This document shows positions 1 to 5,544 of a DNA stretch of 7,104 nt, one piece after another; the first letter of the stretch is position 1, and every line of letters starts with the position of its first letter. Source of the stretch: Acetofilamentum sp. (GTDB taxonomy: Bacteria > Bacteroidota > Bacteroidia > Bacteroidales > JAADGE01). The position numbers and the translations under genes were made by a program. The notes under the pieces were generated by a model. That model saw nothing but the letters and a program-made list of their open reading frames with translations, searched no databases and was not told the origin of the DNA. The DNA lies in NCBI GenBank assembly GCA_020720705.1, contig DYOJ01000119.1, positions 1 through 7,104 on the forward strand. The letters run 5' to 3'.

Positions 1-39
1 AAAACGCCAAAAGTCTGAAAATCAAACTTTTGGCGTTTT
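1..39 (-). terminator. Intrinsic terminator downstream of tRNA-Lys
   Basis: A perfect 14-base inverted repeat (1-14 and 26-39, core ACGCCAAAAGT/ACTTTTGGCGT) encloses an 11-base loop. It begins 8 bases past the 3' end of the minus-strand tRNA, so it most likely ends that transcript. On the minus strand the visible U-run is the four bases at 4-1, and any more lie outside the window. On the plus strand it is followed by seven Ts (36-42), so it could also stop transcription arriving from the left. The stem is seen directly; its function is inferred. Confidence 0.82.
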
Positions 40-46
40 TTTGTTG

Positions 47-119
47 TGATTCGTCTGGGACTTGAACCCAGGGCCCACGGCTTAAAAGGCCGTTGCTCTA
101 CCAACTGAGCTAACGAATC
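47..119 (-). tRNA. tRNA-Lys (anticodon TTT)
   Basis: The minus strand folds into a complete 73-nt cloverleaf. The acceptor GATTCGT pairs with ACGAATC, followed by discriminator A at 47. The D arm is GCTC/GAGC with loop AGTTGGTA. The anticodon arm is ACGGC/GCCGT with loop CTTTTAA, the variable loop is GGGCC, and the T arm is CTGGG/CCCAG with loop TTCAAGT. The anticodon TTT (84-86) reads lysine codons AAA and AAG, and A73 is normal for tRNA-Lys. CCA is not encoded, so the tail would be added after transcription. All stems are fully paired, so the gene looks functional. Confidence 0.97.
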
Positions 120-144
120 ATTAGCTTTTTTTTGAAAGCGGATG

Positions 145-175
145 CAAAGTTATAGTTTTATTTTATCTCAACAAA
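145..175 (-). promoter_or_regulatory. Bacteroidota-type promoter of tRNA-Lys
   Basis: Read on the minus strand, TTTG (175-172) is followed after 19 bases by TAACTTTG (152-145). This is a full match to the Bacteroidota -33 TTTG and -7 TAnnTTTG elements. Transcription would start near 139, about 20 bases before the mature tRNA 5' end at 119. The elements lie between the stop codon of the AddB-like gene and the tRNA, so the tRNA need not depend on upstream transcription. Confidence 0.75.
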
Positions 176-198
176 CTTTTTTTTACTTTTTTTATTTT

Positions 199-3108
199 TT
201 ATGTGCGTTTACAAATTTCGCGGTACGCACAATATTCACAAACCTTCACATTGTCAGCTTGTTGAAACGGTACATCCGGGTTGTAAAGTTCGCCGATTTT
301 TTTTGATAAATTTTCAAGAAAATCCGGCAAAAGCATTTCAAAGGTCTCCGGATTGATAATTTGAGAGTCTTTTCCGACTTTTAAAATAATATCCGGCGAA
401 AAATTTGCGGCACTCATCCCGCGCACATCATAGATACACGGTTGAACATGTTTACGATGCGGAAATTTTTGTTTGTACATATATGCATACAGAAATATTT
501 GAACTACGGTCTTATTATGCCCGTTTGTTTGGTCAGCAAATAAATCCTCAAATCCGGAAAACTCTTTTTTTACCGAACCTGTTTTGTAATCTGTAACTCG
601 TATCGTATTGTTTTTCAAATCTATACGGTCAATAGTTCCGCCAAGTGTAACCTCTTTTTTGCCTTCGAGGGTTTTTACGGAAAGTGTTGTGATAAATTGC
701 TTTTCATCTTCTAAAGATACAATTTCAAATGGGACATAATCGGCATCGGTGTCCAATATTTTTTGAAGATATTTTTTCACGACTTCCCTGATAATGATTT
801 GATTACCTTCGGCAACAAAATCGGAAAAGCTATCAGTTTTGTAATATTCCGAAAAGGCAATCTCAACAGCTTTGTCAATGTATTGTTTTGCGGTCGGAAT
901 ATCCGATTTTTCAATAATCGGGGAGTGATTGGACTTAATGATGTGTTTATAAATCAGTTCTGCCGCTCGGTGTAAAATTGTTCCGAGTGCCGCGTGGCTT
1001 ACGTCTTCTTCAATGTTTTCAGGTTCTTTCAGCCCGGCAATGTATCTGAAATAAAATTGCAACGAGCAATCCAAATATGTATTGATTGCAGAGGCGGATA
1101 AATATTTTTTTGAAACATTTGTTTCTGCAAAATAACCTGATAATGAGGTCATTATCTGCGTATCCTTGTCAATAATTATGGGGTCGGTGTTTGCCGAAAT
1201 TAAGTCGTAACTGTATAATTGTTCTTTTACCGTAAATCCGGATTCGGCTTGAATTTGTTTTACGAAACGGCTAATTTCTCCGGCATTTTTGTCATTGACG
1301 ATTGAATTGTAAACCAACGAAATTGTCTCGGCTCGTTGGAGAAGTCGGTAAAAAAAGTATGCAAACACAGAATCCTGATATCGAATTTGCGGTAAGCCAA
1401 ACACATAACGCATATTCTCGCTGATGAATGAGGGGGTCATACTCACTGACGGAAATTTTCCTTCGTTCATACCAAGTATGATAACATGTTTAAAATCAAG
1501 GTTTCGGGTTTCGAGTACGCCCATAATCTGGATGCCTTTTTGGGCTTTCCCCGTAAACGGAATCTGTTGGGTCGAGATACTTTGTAACAATAAGTCTGTC
1601 AGCAATTTGAACGAGAGTGAAATCTTATTTTGTTCCAAAACGTCTGCAAAGCGTTTAATGTGCGTGTAGGCTTTGTGAATAAATTCATTTTCTATGGTTT
1701 TGACAAGTTGTCCGAGTTCGTCTGTTCGTTTATCAAAAATTTCGTATAAAATATTAAGCAAATTTTCGGTAAACAGATTTTGAAAATCCTCATCCGGAAT
1801 TCTCGTAAACAGCAAACTGATAATTGGTTTACGAAATGCGTCCGGTAAAAATCCCGGTCTGACATGCCCTTGTTTGGCTTCTTCAATTTTTTTGATGGCG
1901 AGTACTGCTTCACCTCCGGAAGCAGTATCCACCGCCGGATGTTTGAGCAAAGCAAGAACATCTTTGTAATAATAATCACCCGAAGTAATGCGTTTTGAGT
2001 TTTGTAACAACCTAATATACAGCTCTATAAGGCTGTAAACAGGCGTAGCTTTCATCGGAAACCCCATGGTAACATTTATGCTGTCTATTTGAGGCGGCAC
2101 AGAATATAAAACAGGGAATAACAAATTTTCATCAGCAAGCACAACGGCAATGTCTTCGGGTGCATATTTAGTTAAAGCTTCCGAGAGCAATGAGCCGACT
2201 AATTTTGCCTGTCCCACTTGCAACGGCACTCCGATGAGTGAAATATCTTTGGATTTTAGAAAATTTGAAGGAACAGGATAATTTTTTATGTTTAGACGTC
2301 TGAAATTTTTTCGCAAAAAATCGCCGGCTTCTTGCTTTTCGTCAAAGTGGTAATACGCATCGGTATCCCAGTAAAAATCTGCTTTACCTGATTCGCCGAA
2401 CTTTCGAAAAACAGTTTCTTCGGCACGGTTCAAAGCATTAAACCCGATAAATAAATATTTTTTATATTTGCCCGATAAATAAGTATTTACATCAAATTGT
2501 TCTGCGATTTTGCGATAAATCAATCCGGAATACCCTTGTTTTTTTTCGGTTAATCGGGTAGCGAACCGGCTGTAAAGTTCGGGTAAAATATCGCGTATTT
2601 GTATAAATTTCTCCTTCTCCCGGCTTTGTTTTCCGGTTCTGAAATTTGTCCAGAACTGACGTAAAAGGTCTTTTTGCTCCTCCGTCAGCCAATCAAAACG
2701 GTCATCAATTTCGTGAATATCAGCGATGTTTCTGAAAATATCCACAGGGGCGGTCAGCCAATTATCAAGTTCGTTAAAATCGCTCAAAATTAATTCGCCC
2801 AAGCGATAAAAATTTGCAAAATCTCGTAAATAGTCTTTATTTTTTTCTTTGGAAATATCAACATAAACACAAAACAGCTCGTGAATGAGGGCTAATTTAT
2901 CAAGCTCAGTTAGCTCAGACTGCCTTCGCATAAAACTTTTGAAGGTGTCGGTACGCACCGCCCAATGTGCTTGCCCGTATAATTCGGCAAATGCTTTGTT
3001 GAAAAATATTTTTGTACGTTTGTTCGGAAATATCAGATACAATTCGTATAAACGATGTTTATATTTTGTCAAAATGTCAGATGCCGTTGCTTGGAGAAAA
3101 GTGTCCAT
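199..3108 (-). CDS. AddB-like PD-(D/E)XK nuclease (RecB-family exonuclease)
   Basis: This is a 969-residue protein related to AddB, the nuclease/scaffold subunit of AddAB, which resects double-strand DNA ends for RecA-dependent repair in the cytoplasm. The C-terminal third is an AddB/RecB-type nuclease. It has H713 in GTILHRAAE, D827 in GTIDRID, D840 and K842 in VTDYKTG, and Q870/Y874 in the QxxxY motif. Four cysteines (681, then 957, 960 and 966 as C-x2-C-x5-C) match the AddB iron-sulfur cluster that pins the nuclease domain. Residues 525-554 (GVLETRNLDFKHVIILGMNEGKFPS region) resemble the second helicase-like half of the family. The N-terminus has no GxxGxGK(S/T) Walker A loop, so ATP-driven motor activity is doubtful. 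The frame stays open to a TTG at 3156, but I chose ATG 3108: the family-like sequence starts there, and the TTG falls inside the predicted -7 box. The protein is shorter than Firmicutes AddB (about 1,160 residues, from memory). No addA is adjacent: thiL diverges upstream and tRNA-Lys lies downstream. Confidence 0.88.
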   Translation of the reverse strand: MDTFLQATASDILTKYKHRLYELYLIFPNKRTKIFFNKAFAELYGQAHWAVRTDTFKSFMRRQSELTELDKLALIHELFCVYVDISKEKNKDYLRDFANFYRLGELILSDFNELDNWLTAPVDIFRNIADIHEIDDRFDWLTEEQKDLLRQFWTNFRTGKQSREKEKFIQIRDILPELYSRFATRLTEKKQGYSGLIYRKIAEQFDVNTYLSGKYKKYLFIGFNALNRAEETVFRKFGESGKADFYWDTDAYYHFDEKQEAGDFLRKNFRRLNIKNYPVPSNFLKSKDISLIGVPLQVGQAKLVGSLLSEALTKYAPEDIAVVLADENLLFPVLYSVPPQIDSINVTMGFPMKATPVYSLIELYIRLLQNSKRITSGDYYYKDVLALLKHPAVDTASGGEAVLAIKKIEEAKQGHVRPGFLPDAFRKPIISLLFTRIPDEDFQNLFTENLLNILYEIFDKRTDELGQLVKTIENEFIHKAYTHIKRFADVLEQNKISLSFKLLTDLLLQSISTQQIPFTGKAQKGIQIMGVLETRNLDFKHVIILGMNEGKFPSVSMTPSFISENMRYVFGLPQIRYQDSVFAYFFYRLLQRAETISLVYNSIVNDKNAGEISRFVKQIQAESGFTVKEQLYSYDLISANTDPIIIDKDTQIMTSLSGYFAETNVSKKYLSASAINTYLDCSLQFYFRYIAGLKEPENIEEDVSHAALGTILHRAAELIYKHIIKSNHSPIIEKSDIPTAKQYIDKAVEIAFSEYYKTDSFSDFVAEGNQIIIREVVKKYLQKILDTDADYVPFEIVSLEDEKQFITTLSVKTLEGKKEVTLGGTIDRIDLKNNTIRVTDYKTGSVKKEFSGFEDLFADQTNGHNKTVVQIFLYAYMYKQKFPHRKHVQPCIYDVRGMSAANFSPDIILKVGKDSQIINPETFEMLLPDFLENLSKKIGELYNPDVPFQQADNVKVCEYCAYREICKRT

Positions 3109-3153
3109 TGTTTGGTAAATTTTACGAAAATTGGGGATAATTTTCCATATCTG

Positions 3154-3161
3154 CAAAAATA
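3154..3161 (-). promoter_or_regulatory. Probable -7 element of the AddB-like gene
   Basis: The minus strand reads TATTTTTG (3161-3154), a full match to TAnnTTTG. Transcription would start near 3148, giving a leader of about 40 bases before ATG 3108. The -33 element is weak: the nearest TTG (3189-3187) is 25 bases upstream, longer than the usual spacing of about 19-21. The region is AT-rich, so a chance match is possible. Confidence 0.45.
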
Positions 3162-3208
3162 TTCTGAATTACATTTTTTTGTGTTACAATTTTAGTTGAA
3201 AAAAAGTT

Positions 3209-3216
3209 TAGCTTTG
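3209..3216 (+). promoter_or_regulatory. Probable -7 element of thiL
   Basis: TAGCTTTG at 3209-3216 fits TAnnTTTG and lies 17 bases before ATG 3234. Transcription would start near 3222, leaving a leader of only about 12 bases with no Shine-Dalgarno. No well-spaced -33 TTTG is visible: the nearest (3178-3181) is 27 bases upstream, and a TTG at 3196-3198 is too close. Confidence 0.42.
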
Positions 3217-3233
3217 TCGAAAAATCAGAAAAA

Positions 3234-4262
3234 ATGAAACGAACAAGTTTATCGGAATTGGGCGAATTTGGGTTGATACAACATTTGTCCGAAAAATTTG
3301 TGAACAAACAAAGTTCAACCCTCAAAGGCATCGGAGACGATGCTGCAGTGCTTGATTACGGCGGAAAATTAATTGTGCTCACGACTGATTTGCTCATAGA
3401 AGGAATCCATTACGATTTGCGTTATACACCACTTAAACATCTTGGTTACAAGGCAGTTACAGTAAATTTGTCGGACGTTTACGCCATGAATGCCGTTCCG
3501 AAGCAAATTACGGTAAGTTTGGGAATTTCAAGTAAGTTTTATCTCGAAGCAATTGACGAGATTTATGAAGGAATTCGCATCGCTTGCGAAGCTTACGGCG
3601 TGGACCTCGTTGGCGGAGATACGAGCACTATCAAAAATGGCAGTATTTTGAGTATCACAGCTTTAGGCGAAACAGATGCCGAGTCGGTTGTGTATCGTCA
3701 TACTGCAAACTCCGGCGATTTGCTGTGTGTTTCAGGCGATTTGGGTGCAGCTTATGCAGGCTTGCAACTTCTTGAACGCGAAGAGCATTTGTTCACTGCC
3801 GACCCGAGCATGACCCCTGTGTTGAAAGGCTACGAATACATTGTACAACGACAATTACGCCCCGAAGCTCGAAAAGATATTATCCTTATGCTCAGAGATT
3901 TAGATATAAAACCAACGGCAATGATAGATATTTCTGACGGCTTGTCTTCGGAGATAATACACATCGGGACAAAATCGGGTAAAGGTGCAAAATTATACGA
4001 AAATAAAATACCGATAGCCGATGAAACCCGCTCATTTGCAACCGAACTCGGTATTGATGCCCTCACTTATGCCCTCAACGGCGGCGAGGACTACGAACTG
4101 CTTTTTACAATTAAGCAAACCGATTTTCCGAAATTAAAAAACAATCCGGACATTTCTGTCATTGGTCATATAACCGAAATGTCGGAAGAATTTTTACTCA
4201 TTACTCAAGACGGAACACCTGTTCGGTTGCGTGCGCAAGGCTGGAAAAATTTCTCAAAATGA
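3234..4262 (+). CDS. thiL: Thiamine-monophosphate kinase ThiL
   Basis: ThiL phosphorylates thiamine monophosphate with ATP to make thiamine diphosphate, the active cofactor; this is the last step of thiamine synthesis, in the cytoplasm. The 342-residue length is normal for the family. Signatures appear in order: GEFGLI near 10-15, the ATP/Mg loop GIGDDAAVL (32-40), TDLLIEGIHYD (51-61), NLSDVYAMNA (78-87), VGGDTS (126-131), GDLG (168-171), DISDGLSSE (232-240) and GGEDYELLF (283-291). The Asp residues D35, D36, D52, D81 and D129 lie where this PurM/AIR-synthase-fold family binds magnesium and nucleotide. ATG 3234 is the only sensible start, because GEFGLI follows almost at once and a -7 box sits just upstream. 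No other thi gene is in the window; the gene diverges from the AddB-like gene and is followed by a separately promoted TPR gene. It appears intact. Confidence 0.97.
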   Translation: MKRTSLSELGEFGLIQHLSEKFVNKQSSTLKGIGDDAAVLDYGGKLIVLTTDLLIEGIHYDLRYTPLKHLGYKAVTVNLSDVYAMNAVPKQITVSLGISSKFYLEAIDEIYEGIRIACEAYGVDLVGGDTSTIKNGSILSITALGETDAESVVYRHTANSGDLLCVSGDLGAAYAGLQLLEREEHLFTADPSMTPVLKGYEYIVQRQLRPEARKDIILMLRDLDIKPTAMIDISDGLSSEIIHIGTKSGKGAKLYENKIPIADETRSFATELGIDALTYALNGGEDYELLFTIKQTDFPKLKNNPDISVIGHITEMSEEFLLITQDGTPVRLRAQGWKNFSK

Positions 4263-4274
4263 TATTTATTAAAA

Positions 4275-4308
4275 TTTGAATTATTCAAAAAAGTTTGATA
4301 TATTCAAA
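4275..4308. repeat. Two tandem 15-base near-palindromes (candidate operator)
   Basis: TTTGAATTATTCAAA (4275-4289) is a perfect 7-base inverted repeat around one central base. TTTGATATATTCAAA (4294-4308) is a second copy with 13 of 15 bases identical and 5-base perfect outer arms. Their starts are 19 bases apart, close to two helical turns. The first four bases of the second copy are also the -33 element of the downstream promoter, so a bound dimeric regulator would compete with RNA polymerase. AT-rich sequence produces such palindromes by chance more often than balanced sequence does. The stems are too weak to make a convincing thiL terminator. Confidence 0.4.
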
Positions 4309-4324
4309 AAAAAAAATACTTTTG
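4294..4324 (+). promoter_or_regulatory. Bacteroidota-type promoter of the TPR gene
   Basis: TTTG (4294-4297) is followed after exactly 19 bases by TACTTTTG (4317-4324). Both elements match the Bacteroidota consensus, with the same spacing as the tRNA-Lys promoter. Transcription would start near 4330, giving a leader of about 44 bases before ATG 4374. The -33 element overlaps the second of two near-palindromes, which suggests possible repression. Confidence 0.75.
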
Positions 4325-4373
4325 TAACCGTTTAGTTGTCTGACTGTTTTTCCCCTACAAAAAGTCCGATGGA

Positions 4374-5378
4374 ATGTTAAACTTAAAAATGCTTCTACAT
4401 AAGCAAAGTGGAATATTTGCTCTGATACTTGTTTTTTCAGTATCGAGTGTGTTTGCTTTTGGGCAAAAACTTCCTGAAAAAGATTCTCTTATTGCCGAAA
4501 AATTAATATCGGTTATTGACCATTATACCAAAAACGGTAACATTGTCGGAACAGCTCAGTATCACGAAAAATTAGCTGTAACCTATTGGAAAAACAGCTT
4601 TTATATCAAAGCGGAACACCATTATTTACAAGCACTTAATATCTACGTAAAGAACGACAACGATAAAGCCATAGCATCTGTTTGTGTCAATATCGCACAC
4701 GTGCTTTCCGATAACGACCGACCGCAAGATGCACTGAATTATTTAACCCGTGCCGAAACACTGTGTAAGAAACTCGGAATGGAAGACCAAGTGCTTGATA
4801 TTCAAAAGGATAAGGCAATTCAACTTAAAGCTCTGAAAAACTATCCCGATGCTACCCAAAATGCACTTTCGGCATTGCAAATCGCCGAGAAAGTAAAAGA
4901 TAAACAGAACATTAGAGAATGTTACGGCATACTTGCCGAGTTATACAAACTTGCAGGCAACGATGCAAAATCATTGGAATATTATGACAAATTTTGGGCA
5001 ACCTCAGAGATTTCAAAAGACACTCGAAATTCAACAAGAAACGACCCAAAAAATAATACCCGCACAAATACAAAAACAGAAACTGCCGAACGAGTGCATA
5101 ATTCCGATGAGCATAAAAACGTAATTGAATATATCGAAATCATAAGCGAAAAAGACAGTCTAATTACGGAAACACCTGAATCAATTGCTGATACGACAAC
5201 AAAAGTTGTTGAAGATGAGTTGAAAAATAATGACGATTTACTTCATGAAAAGAAATTAAAACGCAGGAAAGCCCTAATTTTTGCACTTACATTTCTTGTT
5301 ACAATCGCAACAGTAACGTTCGTTATTTCACAAAAAAAACATTCCCGAAACAAAAAACGGTACAAGAAAACCAATTAA
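4374..5378 (+). CDS. Exported TPR protein with C-terminal membrane anchor, function unknown
   Basis: I do not recognise a specific family for this 334-residue protein. Residues 1-28 look like a Sec signal peptide: basic start, hydrophobic FALILVF, then VFA with likely cleavage after A28. Four TPR units begin at 61, 101, 141 and 181, exactly 40 residues apart. They share Ala at unit position 8 (68, 108, 148, 188), Tyr/Leu at 11 (71, 111, 151, 191) and Ala or Ser at 20 (80, 120, 160, 200). Residues 214-240 are a Thr/Asn/Lys/Arg-rich linker and 241-292 are acidic. One membrane helix (about 300-318) lies between KKLKRRK and a basic 16-residue tail. The TPR domain is probably periplasmic, but basic residues flank both sides of the helix, so topology is uncertain. 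Signal peptide-TPR-membrane helix is the usual front half of Bacteroidota TPR sensor kinases and TPR-HTH regulators; here the protein ends with no kinase or HTH domain. It has its own promoter. An in-frame ATG at 4389 (M6) is a possible alternative start. Confidence 0.85.
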   Translation: MLNLKMLLHKQSGIFALILVFSVSSVFAFGQKLPEKDSLIAEKLISVIDHYTKNGNIVGTAQYHEKLAVTYWKNSFYIKAEHHYLQALNIYVKNDNDKAIASVCVNIAHVLSDNDRPQDALNYLTRAETLCKKLGMEDQVLDIQKDKAIQLKALKNYPDATQNALSALQIAEKVKDKQNIRECYGILAELYKLAGNDAKSLEYYDKFWATSEISKDTRNSTRNDPKNNTRTNTKTETAERVHNSDEHKNVIEYIEIISEKDSLITETPESIADTTTKVVEDELKNNDDLLHEKKLKRRKALIFALTFLVTIATVTFVISQKKHSRNKKRYKKTN

Positions 5379-5408
5379 ATTACTATAGTATTTTGCACAA
5401 AAAATTTG

Positions 5409-5432
5409 CTTGCTAATTATTTTATCAGCAAG
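5409..5432 (+). terminator. Weak hairpin after the TPR gene, possible terminator
   Basis: CTTGCT (5409-5414) pairs with AGCAAG (5427-5432) around a 12-base loop, 31 bases past the TPR stop codon, and a flanking G-T wobble adds one pair. The trailing sequence TTGTTATATT is T-rich but not a clean U-run, so this is at best a weak terminator. The right arm can also pair with copies of the left arm at 5489-5494 and 5495-5500. Confidence 0.3.
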
Positions 5433-5465
5433 TTGTTATATTCTGTTATTGACAAGCTGAGAAAC

Positions 5466-5511
5466 CTCATTTTTCGTATTACCGAAAACTTGCTCTTGCT
5501 TAGGTAATGAG
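5466..5511. repeat. Bulged inverted repeat at the dnaB promoter
   Basis: GGTAATGAG (5503-5511) is the reverse complement of CTCATTACC. That sequence is present upstream as CTCAT (5466-5470) and TACC (5480-5483), separated by nine bases. The inner part alone, ATTACC (5478-5483) with GGTAAT (5503-5508), is a perfect 6-base inverted repeat. The right arm lies between the -33 and -7 elements of the dnaB promoter. A regulatory role is possible, but the repeat is imperfect and may be chance. Confidence 0.25.
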
Positions 5512-5526
5512 TTTCAGTTATCTTTG
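5496..5526 (+). promoter_or_regulatory. Bacteroidota-type promoter of dnaB
   Basis: TTG (5496-5498) is followed after 20 bases by TATCTTTG (5519-5526), a full match to TAnnTTTG. Transcription would start near 5532, leaving a leader of about 13 bases before ATG 5545 with no Shine-Dalgarno. The in-frame TTG codon at 5524 is part of this -7 box and would not be transcribed, which supports the ATG as the start. Confidence 0.68.
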
Positions 5527-5544
5527 TTGAAACAAAAAAATGTT

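Noticed and set aside
405..3118. Several open frames of 63-95 codons on either strand inside the AddB-like gene
   Set aside because: They overlap a long gene with clear motifs, lack promoters of their own, and their translations show no recognisable domain. They are shadows of the real reading frame.
3122..3331. 69-codon minus-strand frame across the start of thiL
   Set aside because: It covers the divergent promoters and the conserved ThiL N-terminus, and its product resembles no family. Better explained as a shadow.
4263..4373. Palindromes after thiL as its terminator
   Set aside because: The stems are almost entirely A-T and followed by As rather than Ts in the direction of thiL, so an operator or chance origin is more plausible.
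4933..5124. 63-codon frame in the +1 phase inside the TPR gene, considered as a frameshifted domain
   Set aside because: It falls in the low-complexity Thr/Asn/Gln-coding stretch, has no domain features, and the TPR frame continues normally through it to a membrane helix.
5458..5475. TGAG-AAAC-CTCA followed by a T-run as a terminator
   Set aside because: The stem is only four base pairs and unlikely to stop transcription. The same CTCAT is better accounted for as part of the bulged repeat.
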